A stretch of 64,000 bases of DNA, from the NCBI GenBank assembly GCA_000149265.1, contig CH002901.1:1431605-1495604 (forward strand), read 5' to 3'. This document shows, in pieces, positions 1-13,500 of the stretch (position 1 is the stretch's first letter; every line of letters begins with the position of its first letter). Both the position numbers and the translations under genes were made by a program. This stretch comes from Ciona savignyi (lineage: Eukaryota; Chordata; Ascidiacea; Phlebobranchia; Cionidae). The notes beneath the pieces are model-generated. The model ran no database searches, was not told where the DNA came from, and saw only the letters and a program-made list of their open reading frames with translations.

Positions 1-2157
1 GTAATTTACCCAAGGGAAATTCCCTACGGAACCAAAAAAATAAGCATGACGCCATTTTGCAAATTTTCGGCGCCAAATATTATTTAACAATGGTATTTTG
101 GAAGTGCTAAGTAATATTCATATCAATTAAAAGTTGTAAATTAGTAACATGAACTGGAAAAGTACAAACGAAGTCTACATTCGCCAAGTTACCACAGTAA
201 ACCCCTTAAATTATAATATATGCAATACGTAAGATGCAAAACACTATTACCGTCTACCGAATATATTAAAAAGAAAAACAGTTAAATCAAAACCAATCGA
301 CGAACGATGAAATGAATACACCAGGATGGCTTAATCGTGTTTTTTATATATAGTCTAGACTAGAGGAATTTATACACGTGCCGTACGTCGGTTGTTGTCT
401 CCACTAATGTAAGCGAAAAGTCGTTTGAACCCGGTTGCACTTGCTTCCTCCCACGACCAAGCAGTTACATTGGTCCTGGCCCATTTGCTTGTGGCGTATC
501 TTCGAACTTCATAAGAGCCGTCCTGGGGGAAAATGTGCACTGAGTTATTTCACGATGTCAAGTTTAGTTTATTGTTTGCAAATATATAAATATAACATTT
601 TAATTACACATTAAAAACAAGAAAAGCACGACAAAAGAATAATCGTTTAAAATATCGATGATCTAAATTTAGGCATTGTCAGACTTGGCCGTCAAAGTTA
701 TCACAATAGTGTGCAAATGTAATAATTTAGCTAAAGCGTATCTATAACAGTGTTTATTAATACCTTTGGCTGGTTTGCAGTCAAGTTGTACACCGGTTGT
801 TCATATCCAACCGTGCTTTCTGGGTAAGCCCCAATGGCTGATGATGCAAATACACAAAGAACTATAATAAAACATAGAATCTGCATTCCTAATGCTTAAT
901 TTGCCTAGTTGTGCAAATTGACGACCAAAATATCTGTGAATAATTGCTCTCAAGTTAATGCATTTAAACCTAACACAGAGACGAAAGAACTAAAATTTGC
1001 TAGACATTCCACCCTATTTGCTGCTTCTGGAAAACCACTATAGCGCTACAGGCAATTTACATAAACACTTTTAAAAAGACATTTAAAACCTTTAAATTGT
1101 AATAAAACTTATAAACCCCATGTAGCAAAGTTTAAAGTTTATAACTTCATGTAGTATAGTTTGAGTTATATAATACACAAGCCATTTCGCAAACATTACT
1201 TAATCCTGTGGAAGCTTAGTATAAGTGTAACTGCATCGGCTATTCTGCGTGAGTACACCAGCTTTTCACCAGAAGTCGTTCTTGGTTGCGCCGTAACCAC
1301 ACACACACAAACACACGGATACACACACGTTTATGCGATCTTACGTAACGTTTGCGTATAGGTTTTTATTTTGCTTGAACCAGGCATAGACTAAAGAAAT
1401 CAAATCAACTATCAAACCATTAGGTATTTTTCTCTACAAGATTATCTGCAACGTAAAATTTTGCTGTGTTTTCTTTATAGTTTTTTATTCAAATAACAAT
1501 AAAAAGGTACCACTAATGAACATCTAATAGCCAGGCATAAAGAACCAACGTGTACAATTTTTAAAAATATCTTGTTATAAATACATTTAAGTAAAGGTTT
1601 TTAACCGCGTTTAAACGTTGTCCACTAGTAGTATAATTTTTCGTGGCTAAGTTCTTTAACGAATACATTGGCAAGTATTTTAAGGACAGCTAGCGAGGAT
1701 CGTCAACGAAGGGCATTTGAACCCAGTAGTTTATCGAGTTTTGTAAGTAGAAAATTGTCGCAGTGATAAATTCTCTATCCTACATTTATTATGATATCCG
1801 TGTAGAATATTTCAACGACTGCAAGGGTGATAGTATAATAACTACTGCTGCATGAGAATAATCCCCGCAGACCACATTACTACTCCTGATAGTTTTACAA
1901 GGTAAAAGTGTTGTACTACTAAACATGAGCTTTCTAACTCTAAAAATTAGTCATAAAACTGGCCGTGTAATAATACATCGCTTTGTATTACGTATGCTTA
2001 ATGCTACATGAACGTCAGAACTTCCGTTTCATGACAAGACTTTTAAAACACAATAACTTTGATCTGACGCGAGCGTGCATCTTGCAAACGGCAATCTTAC
2101 AGCTACTTTTTAATGTGAATACATATTAATACGTAACTTAACTACCAACCGTCTAAA
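1..2157. repeat. Tandem duplication, left block
   Basis: This block is homologous to 4841-7026, starting at the same first bases (GTAATTTACCCAAGGGAAAT at 1 and 4841) and running through exons 2 and 1 of the SOUL genes, the promoter side and a CA-rich microsatellite (about 1300-1329 here, 6039-6068 in the other block). Homology fades at about 2157/7026. The offset of about 4.84 kb gives the repeat period, so the left edge probably cuts into a longer SOUL gene array. Confidence 0.85.
387..886 (-). CDS. SOUL/HEBP family heme-binding protein, 5' part (copy A, runs off left edge)
   Basis: Two coding exons are visible: exon 1 at 764-886 (ATG at 886-884, 41 codons, phase 0 donor) and exon 2 at 387-522 (136 nt, ends phase 1). 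Exon 1 encodes a signal peptide (MQILCFIIVLCVFASSAIGA) followed by a short mature N-terminus. Exon 2 carries the SOUL signature, with YEVRRYATSKW and FKRLFAYISGDN. The remaining exons must lie left of the window, because in the neighbouring copy B exons 3 and 4 sit about 1.0-1.9 kb beyond exon 2. SOUL/HEBP proteins bind heme or porphyrin; the signal peptide suggests a secreted or luminal form. The exon 2 donor here is GTACGG, weaker than GTAAGT in copy B, so splicing could be less efficient. Family assignment is strong; completeness cannot be judged. Confidence 0.82.
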
Positions 2158-3281
2158 TAAAAGCGTAATAGGGACAGCTCGCAAACTTGTGCCCCGCTTC
2201 TTTGCAATGTTTACAGGTTGAGCTTTGTCCTTTGAACTAGTCCTTGTTGATAATGGATATTCTTTCGCCAGTCTGCATACCTTGTTTGTCTAACCGCGTT
2301 AACACTTTTCCATAGTATTCCTTTAGAAATTCTGCAATTGTTTCGGTGGGTAGGATTATCGGCGTCCATCCAATAGCAAATGATATTCTGTTCTATGCGT
2401 ACATGTTTACAGCGTAAGTGCTATCTTCTTCCAAAAGCTTATCGTACCGTTCTAATACGAATTTCCGCTTTGTAGTCTACAAGTATATATATATTTTTTT
2501 TACCGGGCTAACTTTCGAACCCAGTATGGGCTTGTCTCTAAGAACGTCCCCTGTATAGAATTCGGTATATGAATCGTTCGCGCCAAACATTCTGCCACAC
2601 AGCCATTTCGCTTTGTACATGTAGCATCTAGCAGCCCTTCAGTTTGCTACGCCTACTAGTTTATTCGTTGGAAAAATGGTTCTAAATCGCATGCAGTTTG
2701 GTCTACCGGTGACGTATCCAGACACTTGCACGCACATTTTAACTGCAGATGCAAACTGTTGGTGGCTGACATAATGTTGGCGTTCGCTACCTGCTTCCTC
2801 TAAATGAATTGTTTTTTTGTTTTTTTTGCAGTAAAAAGTGTGACGATATTTCTACCAGTGGTGGGAGGATTTTAATTCATAACAGACGTCGTTTTTTCGT
2901 TTCAGATTGAATAACGCAAATACATTTAAAACGAAACACGGTATAAACAAATAATTTGCATTTTTTAAATTTCTGTATTTTTATCTTTCTTTAAAGACCC
3001 GGAAATAATTTACTATTTAAATGCGTAAGCAGTTAGAAGCCCATCGATAACCGCGAAAGCTTTAAATTTGTATTAAAGGTATTTTATGAGCGAATTTGGT
3101 TTCAGCTGGTTGTTAAGAAACAGTAATATTTCTGTTTTATATATATATTGGGGGGTGACTTTTAAGTATGGTTACAACTTGCAGTTATGTACACATTAAT
3201 AGCAATGACATATGTATTTATAAACTGATTTGGTTATAAGCTTCACCATGGTTATTAATATGTGACACTTATTGTTGGCGT
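887..3281. other. Intergenic region between SOUL copies
   Basis: Between the start of copy A and the stop of copy B. It contains 5' flank of copy A, a CA-rich microsatellite near 1300, and a minus-strand tRNA-derived SINE at about 2494-2606. I see no further gene. Confidence 0.5.
2494..2606 (-). mobile_element. tRNA-derived SINE, family A
   Basis: Read on the minus strand it has a tRNA-like A box (a diverged form of TGGCCGAATGGTTAACGCG) and a B box (GGGTTCGAAAG), then an A-rich tail (the T run at 2494). Matches the family members at 16379, 24618 and 25662. Confidence 0.65.
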
Positions 3282-5657
3282 CTATTTCTTGGCTTTTATC
3301 ATGCTGACTTCATTGTGACGGTGAAATAACTTAAATGGAGGGTCAAATGACGAAAGGTACATAGTGGATTCGTCTATATCTGCAGCCATTCCATTCTTCA
3401 CCATATCTTTGCTTAATTGAGTTGTCTCCTTCGATGGTTTATCTCCTACAGCGAATCCTGAGAATATTCTAAAACGAAATTTAACGTCAATCTACTTACA
3501 GGTTGAATGTAAAGATTTTTGACATCTGTGAGTTTTACCTGAAAACACTAGGTGTGCCTATATGTTCTGTACATGCTAGATATGTTTAGGCTGGTATGTG
3601 TATGTTTAACTATTCAATAGGACAAATATACAGACGTTAATATCAGTATACAATCCAAAAATTAACTCATGCTCACAGTCGGATGACCGGTATTATTGCA
3701 GTGTATTGCAGCTAAATGGAAAAATTGTCCAATATTTGCTTTAGTTAAAGTCGCAACGTGCACCGGTTATACACAATATTATCAAATTACGACCTACTCG
3801 TATTTACCCTTGGAGGAAAAAAACAGTTTTACCTCTGTGGCGTTATACTAGAGACGTTCTTAAAAGTTAGATGTTTCGTTTAATTCTTTAATGGCAATTT
3901 TTAAAATGTTAAAAGGGCAGGAATTGTACAGTTTATAAAAAAATACGTTCTAAAGTGTGGCACAGTTCGCACTACCGAACTCCGCAAGAAGCAAATACAG
4001 TATTCGTAAAATAGAAACAGTTGAGGTTAAATATTAGTGCAATAATACTTATGACCACCTGGTGTATTCAACCCAGCTTTCCATGACTATTATACTGACA
4101 GAGGGATCAGTGGGAATGGGTGGAGATGCCTGATAGATCTCCGGTATGTAGAACCACACGGTGAAGTGATCTTGGCAGAAGACGCATGGATTTGCGTAGA
4201 ACCCGACAACTACAGGAACCGTCATATCCATTTTGATTTCTGTTTTAAAAGTTTAATTTGAGCTTAATTTGTATGCTGGGCGATATGATTGCATCGTAGG
4301 TAAACCATGTTGCAACTTTGTTTATCTATATCGCTGTTATACCGTTAAGAAAAATACATATTACAATAACATAATATTACTAATTTAAATAGTGTTACTG
4401 ACCCTATAAACCAGTGGTCCTCTACCCCCGGTAGTGGTCCGCGGATCAGTTAGTACCGAACCGCACCAGCCGCTTATTTATATTCTAGTTTTTTCGTTTA
4501 ATTTTTGTGTTGCACAGTTTTTCACTTAATTGTTTTACAAATTACTAAAGTTTTTACTATTTAATGTTACTAGCGTACGTGTGACGTTACGAAGTCGCTT
4601 TGTTAGGAGAGTTTGAAAACAAGGAAATATGTAGCTTTTTAAAATAAGATTATACATAAAATTATAGCTAATTTGCATTTTCCAAATTAGATAAGGATTA
4701 TATATATTTACTGTATACTCGAAAAACTTGGACTGACGTACGCCCCTTATTCACCTTTAAACCTTTTTTTCGGAAAATTTCCCTCAAAATATTGGGGGGT
4801 GTTAGCTATTATGGTTTAGATTTAAAGTGGTTTCTTTTTAGTAATTTACCCAAGGGAAATTCCCGAAGAACCCAAAAATATAAGCATGATGCGAATTTTC
4901 GGCGCCAACTATTATTTAACAGATGCTATTTTGGATCTAGTAAGTATAATTCATTTAAATAAAAAATATTTAAGAAATAATAATATAATAATACTATGAA
5001 CTGGAAAAAGTACAAACGGACTCTACATTCGCCAAGTTACTACGGTAAACCCTTTAAATTAAAATATATGCAATACACTATTACCGTCTATCGAAAAAAA
5101 AGCAAAACAGTTAAAGCTAAACAATCCCGTCTGATAAAAACAAGACACAAAGATGGCTCAATCTTGTCTTTATATATATATATAGCCTAGACTAGGAGAA
5201 TTTAGACACTTGACTTACGTCCGTTGTTGTCTCCACTAATGTAAGCGAAAAGTCGTTTGAACCCGGTTGCACTTGCTTCCTCCCACGACCAAGCAGTTAC
5301 ATTGGTCCTGGCCCATTTGCTTGTGGCGTATCTTCGAACTTCATAAGAGCCGTCCTGGCGGATTATGTGCATTAAGTTATTACACGATGTGAAGTTTAGT
5401 TTATTGTTTGCGGATATTTAAATATAACAAGAAGAATCGTAGAATATCGATGATCTAAATTTGTCAGACTTGGCCACCAAATATATCAAAGCACATACAC
5501 TAAATGTCTGTCTTTACCAGTCTTTATTTGGTACCTTTGGCTGGTTTGCAGTCAAGTTGTACACTGGTTGTTCATATCCAACGGTGCTTTCTGGGTAAGC
5601 CCCAACGGCTGACGATGCAAATACACAAAGAACTATAATAAAAGATAAAATCTGCAT
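3282..5657 (-). CDS. Secreted SOUL/HEBP family heme-binding protein (copy B, complete)
   Basis: Four exons join in phase: 5535-5657, 5219-5354, 4059-4239, 3282-3468 (627 nt, 208 aa plus stop TAG at 3284-3282). All donors are GT (GTACCA, GTAAGT, GTGGTC) and all acceptors AG. The protein starts with a signal peptide (MQILSFIIVLCVFASSAVGA), then shows the SOUL motifs in order: YEVRRYATSKWA (exon 2), QIKMDMTVPVV (exon 2/3 junction), FTVWFYIPEIYQ and PPIPTDPSVSI (exon 3), IFSGFAVGDKP (exon 3/4 junction). Length is usual for HEBP2/SOUL with a signal peptide added. Two cysteines in exon 3 (NPCVFCQ) could form a disulfide if it is secreted, which is inference. The gene lies in a tandem duplication and exons 3-4 occupy the part between the two duplicated blocks. 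It is not possible to say whether it is an HEBP1 or HEBP2 orthologue. Confidence 0.9.
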
Positions 5658-7026
5658 TTCTAATGCTTAATTTGCCTAGTTGTGCAAATTGCCGACGAAA
5701 ATATCTGTGAAGAATAGCTCTTTCGTTAATGTTGTTAAACTTAACACAGAGAAGAAAAGACTGAAATTGGCCAGACATTCTAACCTACCCAATTTGCTGC
5801 GATCTGCTGGAAACCGCTGTATCGCTACAGGCAATTTACATAATCACTGCTAAAGAGACGTTCTTAACCTTTACCTTGTAATAAAACCTAGAAAACAAAA
5901 CTTGGAGTTTATAACTTTATTAGTCTAACGGTTAGAGTCTAACTCATGGAAGCTTAGTATGAGTGTTACTGAATCGGCTAGTGCACTAACTAACTAACAT
6001 ATCACCAGAAGTCGTTCTTGGTTGCGCCTGAACGACACACACACAAACACACGGATACACACACGTTAATACGATCTTACGTAACGTTTGTCTTTGGGTT
6101 TTTATTTTGTTACAACCAAGCATAGACTAAAAAATTCAAATCAGTTATAACAAAATGCGGAATTTTTCTCTACAAGATTGTCCTGCAACGTAAAATGTCG
6201 CCGTGTTTTCTTTATATATATATTTTAATTAACAAGAGAGGTAGCACAAATGAAGACAACGTCTAAACAGGTAGGCAGGCATATATATTGCAATTAATAA
6301 AAATACAAATAAAGGGCCAACGTGCCCAATTTTTTTAAAAATATCTGGTTATGAATACGGATAATCGAAAGTTTTTAACCGCGTTTAAACATTGTCCACT
6401 AGCATTATAATTGTTCGTGGCTTAGTCCTATTACGAACGCATGAAACAGTATTTCGAACACAAAAAACGAGGATTTAAGTCGCGATTATGATCGTCAAAG
6501 AAGAGTATTTGAAACCAGTAGTTTATTGAGTTTTGTAAGTCGAAAGAAAATATTGCAGCGATAAATTTTCCATCCTATATTTCTCATGACATCCGTGTAA
6601 AATATCTTAACGACTGAAAGGGTAGACACGACCTACCTTTGCACCCCCTGTTGTGTAATTCCTCATTCTCCCACCTGTTATATAACCACCGCAGCTGCCG
6701 GTGCAATAACTACTGCTGCATAAGAATAATTCCCACAGACCACATCATTGCTCCCGATATTTTTACACGGTATAAGTGTTTGTAATGCTAAACAAAAGCT
6801 CCCAAACCCCGAAAATTTGTTATGTAAACAATTGTGTAATAATACACCGCCTTATATAACGTATGCTAAATGCTACATGAGCGTCAGAACTTCCGTTTCA
6901 TGACCAGACTTTCGAAACACAATTACGTTGATCTGACGCGCGAGTGCATTTAGCCAACGGAAATCTTACAGCTGCATTCTATGTGAATGCATATTAATAC
7001 GCGACTTAACTACCAACCGCCTTAAC
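4841..7026. repeat. Tandem duplication, right block
   Basis: Second copy of the block at 1-2157. It carries many substitutions and indels relative to the left block, including an extra stretch of about 75 bp near 6625-6700, so the duplication is not recent. Exons are far better conserved than flanking DNA: exon 2 is nearly identical in the two blocks, which suggests selection or gene conversion. Confidence 0.85.
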
Positions 7027-7140
7027 AAACGCGAAAGAGGTGGTAACGTTATTTGAATTACAAATCAGTTTTAATTGAAGTTCCCAAGTTCTAGATTGGT
7101 GGTGGTGCGTGTAATGTCACAAATACTCTACATTTATTAT

Positions 7141-7205
7141 GGCCGAATGGTTACCGCGATTGTTTGTATAACGAATCCGGGTTCGTAAGTTGGCCCGGAG
7201 AAAAA
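7141..7205 (+). mobile_element. tRNA-derived SINE fragment, family A
   Basis: Short copy with the A box GGCCGAATGGTTACCGCG and the B box region GGGTTCGTAAG followed by an A run. The middle is shortened compared with full copies. Confidence 0.45.
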
Positions 7206-7530
7206 AATTGCTGAAATATGGCAAATGGTCTTGTAACCGATGGTCTTATGATGACCGGTTTACCTTTTTAAAAGTTTATAATATACAAAAAAATCTTTCA
7301 AAAAAGCCTATAGTATACAAAGACATTTAACTGCAAAATGAAATGCAATGAAACAACCTTATTTGGTTAATTTTGTATTAACTAAAAAAAACGAAATATC
7401 ATTAATATTGGCAGTACAATTCACATACGGGGTTTATAATAACTATGAACAATAATATGCTGTCTGAAAGGCAATGCGGACAAAAACATTAAACAACTCT
7501 GTAGTTCGAGCCCTGCTAACACTAACACGA

Positions 7531-10500
7531 TTACAAATAGCCCAGCTTCTTCATGACGTCACTGCAAACATATTCAATCATGTCAATATCATCCTCCTCC
7601 ATGTTGTCTGTCCATTCTGGATCTCTGTCTTCCTTTAGAGCGTCTTCATATAACAGTGGAAAGTACCCAGTGCGGACAGATCTGCAAATATTCCGATATT
7701 ATACATAATTGCTAGTAACGAGTTTTCCATCATAAAGTCCGAGCGATTAGCTAGGTGGGTTTATGCGTCGCCTTTTAGATGTAAGGTTGCATATTCGAAA
7801 TTGGTCGCCGGCTGGTAGGTTGTGTCGTTCAGTACGGCACTTAACAGACTATAACAATGGGTTATACCACATTGAAGAAACGTCTGAATCATACACAAGA
7901 GACTTCAATAGCTCTAATAACCCAACGGTTGGCGCGGGGTGATCAGACGATTGCCCATGTGTTAACATCCATTGCGTTTTCCCATTCACGGGATAAACAT
8001 AAATATCCTTTCCTAAAATATTTATTATGAGAGTAGTTAAGAGACTTACCGAATAACTCTGTTGATTTGAGGAACGGACACCGTGAATCCAATTCTTTTG
8101 AACACTTCGACCACAACACGACCCGGATCCTTTTCAAGATCCTCCAGTCTTATTATTTGAATACCTCTTCCAATCCGAACCATGGTGGCAACGTTCCTCG
8201 CCCAGATAAAAGCGAGTTTCTCAACGAGAGTTCTCTTCTCCTTGCCCTTTTTCATGGACGAGTATTCCCATGGTAACAGTGCTGGGGGTGAGCACTTCAT
8301 TTTGCGCAGGAGTGATTTCAAGACGTTTTGTTGTCTGTATAAAAATACACTATGTAAATTCTATACCTCTTGTTTCTTGCCAGCTGTTTGTAACATAACC
8401 GAACATCTGCTCATCCACAAGAACAGCTTCAGCAACATTTAGTTAAAATGTATATATATTATCGCTTTTATAGACATAAAAAGTATCCACACACACGCTA
8501 TCTCGCCGGTGTTCAGATAGTTGTTTCATTGTAGTAACCGTAATCCAACAATCATCACTTATAAGAAACAAAAAATAAAATGTTGTGTACTGGTGTATAT
8601 AAAATATATATAATAAAACACACTCTTATCACTATATTAAAACCTACACGACTCGTTGTTGTGATGACAAGTCTTCTCTAGTAAGCGAGTAGATCCAATC
8701 ACGGGGATCACGTACCATGATGATCGTTCGCATCTCGGGTCCAATAATGTCATACAGCCACTCCAGCTAATAATTATTTACAGTGTTAGTGGCATGCTAA
8801 TGCATGTTTAGTGGACAAAAGGTCGTTGATAAGTTTAATGAAGGTTAAGACCCAGGTATTGAAAGAACGTGGGTGTTGCCCCCTTCACAGTCGAGTAGCC
8901 ACATTTTACAGTGTGCTATGTAATATTTGGTTGAACGTACAGCTTTGCATTCGGAAAGTAAGCCCCATCGGTTACCCACTGCCGGAAGTTCCCTCAAAAC
9001 TGGCTGACAAGACGACTCTGTCATTGGATAAGGCAATTGGCGGACGTTGTGTTAACCCAGTGGGTTGGTGGGTTGAATCACAACAATAAAAGCGTTCCAG
9101 TTATATTTTAGACACTGTGATAGCTGATGAGGACGAGGTAATCTGACGATTGCCCTTGTGGTAACACTACCTTTTTTCCAACTGAGGGAATACAACCTAA
9201 TTATCATATGCTTCCGTAGTGTTTCCAGAAGCACAAGCGACCAGCAAATGGCCGGTTTCGATCCAGTCAGCGTCCGGATGACGGCCAGTTAAATAGTCAC
9301 TTAGCTACATACTCCTCGGTCACACACAGGGCAATATTTATTGACTTTAATAAGGAATATATATATAAAACAGCACAACAGCATGTCGTATGTAGACTAA
9401 CGAAATATAACTCAAACGAGACAAAAGCTGACACAGAAATCCTATTCGAAGGAATTATCCAAAATACGTATAAACGCACGCGGACCGTTTGTCTCCAAGA
9501 ACGTGTGTGATGTGGACTTTGTACATAAGCCATTTTGATACTTTGGTGACATATTTACTAAGTTGTACATGGTGCCATGTTCGAAGGTAAATTTGGTCCG
9601 TTTTCTTTTTTTGTTTTTGAGACATGTTTCTACAGAAAAATGCGTGTATTGTGGCACTACGCGTTCTGTGACCAGACTAAGAATCAACAGCACCTGTGCG
9701 TGTTTAAATTTTGCACTACGATAGTATAGATGACGTTAAAAAAATAATAAAAAAAACTTTAAAAAACCTTTGTGTTCCAGAACCCGGACAATAAGTTCAC
9801 CGCGAATCTGGGACCTTTGTTCATTTCTCGGAATTTCCTTTGGAGGTACTTCATGTGGGAACTCGGATTTTGCAAGTTGTTGAGGAACAGTAATGGTTCG
9901 GTTTTCATGCTCGCAAACCAACCGCCAGTAATCGAATGACCCTTTATATGAGATTTTTATATTATATTAAAACTATTTTCCCAAAAAAAGTAGCGTTGTC
10001 TTATAAACTCCAGAGTAGAAGAAATATTTATATTCAAATGTATACTGAGAAAACGATGAATTGTAATGTTAAATAAGCATACTGGGTAGTCCGGTGGCCA
10101 GTAGCATGCGTCATATCGATTGAAGTCATCGCCGTGGACATTTGCTGGGGCATCGTTTGTTGTGAAGTACAAAAAGTCGGATGAATTTGAAAACATTGCC
10201 TCCGTGAGCTCGGCGCCGAAACCAGGCAGTGATACAACAAAAACCAAAGGCTGTTTCGTACTGCCGTACACGTATTCGCTATGGGGAAAAAAAATGTGTG
10301 AAAACAAATACTAACTAAGTTTCAACTACAACTTACGAAGGGTTTTTGATCGGACAACTTTGAGGTTCGTTGCGTTTTACAGGACATTGGTGACACATGA
10401 AGTGATAGAACGTTAACAGCCATGTCATGGTTATTAAAAATAAGCACTTCCAGAACCATCTGCAAACATAAAAAGCCGTTAGCACAATGTCAATTTTAAA

Positions 10501-13500
10501 TACTACGTTTTTTTTACAATAATTTACAACCATGTTCTAACCTTGTGCTGGTTTGAAGCAGTGACTTTTTTTTAACTGCAACCACCAATCCAAGTACACA
10601 GACAAAACAAATTCCGTTCATGAAAACAACATATTTGTAGGTAGTGTCTCCCGATGCTTCGTCAGATTCTGATTCAACATCATAATCATCATCCTCTCCG
10701 GGATCCGCGAGTCTGGATGATATGAGCTTCTTGACGAACGTCTCCGTTTTTTCATCGTCATCGACAACTTCACATCGATCGAGTTTGAGGCGAGTGTTCT
10801 CGTATCCAAACTGGATTATTTGCTTGTCTTTCTTCAAAGTTACGTAACCACCGAACCCAAGTAAGCTTGCACGTCTTGCGACGGGGGTCAGCAAAGACGC
10901 CATGCTGATTTTATGCTCCGTTTGATTGATCATGATTGAGAGGTGGGTTATTTCATCAGTGGAAGTGTTGTGAAACCAGGCACGGTCTAGTTTTGTGTAA
11001 GGACCCACGAAAATGTAAGCTACTTTGGTAGAACTACCCTTACTCAATGGATATGTTATATTTACATAACGTGTGGTGATTTTGTTATCTTCTGCATAAT
11101 GGTGGTCTACGAAATGTGCAGTTGGGGAATTACCTTCTTCTTGAAGCCAGAAAACGGCATAAGGACCTTCGGGGTATACAACCTGGGCACCTATATAACA
11201 AAAAAATAATTATCGGTTTTAAAATTAATACATGACATTTACGAAAATCGTGCTGTCAGTCCACAAGCTATTAAAATATAAAATACTCGCCATCAAATTC
11301 CAGGTGCTTATATGGGTGGAATGAATGAAGAATGTTGTGGAATAATGTGCTTGCCGTTTTGATCTTGCTATCACTGTAGAGCACAATTGTGTCGAGAACC
11401 AAAAGTACTTCGGACGTCAACAAGAGCATCGAACGTTGAACACTACGAATTCCCAGTTCGGGTCTGCAAACCAAATTTTAGGGGAACTCTGATATCAATC
11501 GATAAGGATATGTACAGGTATTGGTAAAAATGAGTTTACCTGTATGCACCGACAGCCTCGCCAGCCATATGGATCATTTCCCCAGATGTAGTAACGGTGA
11601 CTATCTTGCCCCGTGGTGCCGGTATTTTCTTGTACTCCAGCCATTTCCCACATTCTCCGATTTGTCCTTCCCACGGGCTATTGCATTTGGAGCCTTCGGA
11701 TGGCGAAAATGTCACGATGTTGTTAAGGTCAGAGTATTTTGGAGCGTACAGTGCCTCGGTGATAAAATATCGACCGTTCGGTGCGAACACGAATGAATTT
11801 TGATCCGGATGTTCGTGACCTGGATTGAAATTTGTCCAGCCAGGGTCAAGGTTTGGGAACCACCGGTGCTCAACAATGTCCGATACTGCTTCTCCGTGTA
11901 TGGGACCGGATTTAAACGATAGAAACGTGTTTCCTCTTTTAAGATATTGACCACCACCGTAAGTGACCACGCCCCAATCACTGAAAATATGACAAGAGGA
12001 ATTACTCGGCAGGACAGGTTGCGTGGATTTCAGGGTTGCGTCATAGAAAATAAATTCGGTATGTACAGTGGCCCACTTTTGTGACATCGATCTAGCGAGT
12101 GGTGGATTTTTTGGCTTGGCCGAGCGGATGCGGTCTGCTAACCAGTTACCATACCCATTCCTCATAACAAATGCATCCAAGAAAACCAATTGGCTTTCTG
12201 GTCCATAAAACCAGTTATGATTTGAGTCGGCAATGCCAACTGTGCGTTGGAAGCCAGGCAATGCAGTGGCAAAGTAAAACCAAAAATGTTGCTGCAGCCA
12301 CGAATGCTGTGAGTGGTCTTTGTGAAAATGTCGCTGCGCCATAAAAATGTATTGAGACAGTCCACGGGAAGTGTATGAACCATACGCGACTCCTTCATCA
12401 ATGCTCCCGTCCACTACAACTTCTAAAATCGACATAGCTTTCTCGAACATGGTTATTGCGGTTTCTCTCCACTGTTTACCTGCAAAGTTATGTAGCGGAT
12501 AATCAGCGGGAATATCGTAGGCGTTGTGAATTAAGTAGCCCAACTTGGATTTCGGCCCAAAATTGAAATGGTAGGTTGGCCTTTGCTTTAATAAGTATTG
12601 ATATAAAGATAATATAAAACTGTCACAAATAAGTATCTCGACGCCATATTCAGGTTACCAAAGCTATTATTTTGTATGGATTGCGGACATTGCCTGATTT
12701 AAAATTTATTCAACCTAACATGGGCTCTGGCAACGACCGTTACATATAACTTTCCCGGCGACAGATTCTGCCTGGTATAGCTAGTAGTGGGCCTTGGCCT
12801 TACCATTCGGTTGAGAGCTCATCGCGCTGCCATGAGCAAACGAGGAGCTGGTATATAAAATGAATAGCAAGGGAAAACGCGGGCTCTCACGCGTGGTGGG
12901 AAATAGAGACCATGTGTAGTGTCCTGTTATCAAATATAACACTAACCTAACTACTGGGTTGAAATCTTCGTACACCATAGCGCCGATGAGCATGGCAAAG
13001 ACGTTTGAAGGAGCATGGTTGTGGATTCGCTGCCTTGTCCAGCCAGCTATGCCCCTCTGCACCACGTTATACAGTACACCTGTTTGATTTCCAATTTTCT
13101 GCAAGTACACTTTTCGTCTCTCTGCTTCAAGCACAGGGAAGAGGAAGTCGTACGCTGTGACGTAACCGGTCAACGAGTGACCCACGGGCACCTCGTCTAT
13201 GTTGCGACTCGCCGCTACATACCAGTCAGGATATGAGGTCATGCGGTCCATATACAACTTCACCTTAAGATACAAGAATTAACATTTAAAGGATTAAAAG
13301 ATGACAGTATTGATTATATTTTGAAAGGGTTTTACCAATGCTAAAGCTTTAATATCTTCGGGGTACAAGACGCAGTACATAGCAAATGCACATAGATTAT
13401 TCCCGTACAGTTCATTCCATCTGCTACCGAACTTTTCAAACGATTTCGGTGGGAGATAATATTCTGGTTTTTCCTTCAGAGCTTTTCCAGCTTCTTTAAT

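Noticed and set aside
4411..4480. hAT-like terminus CCAGTGGTCCTCTACCCCCG
   Set aside because: No opposite end or target duplication found nearby; at most a truncated relic.
8067..8442. Plus-strand open frames over the DSEL exon
   Set aside because: Antisense shadows of the DSEL sulfotransferase exon 8050-8334.
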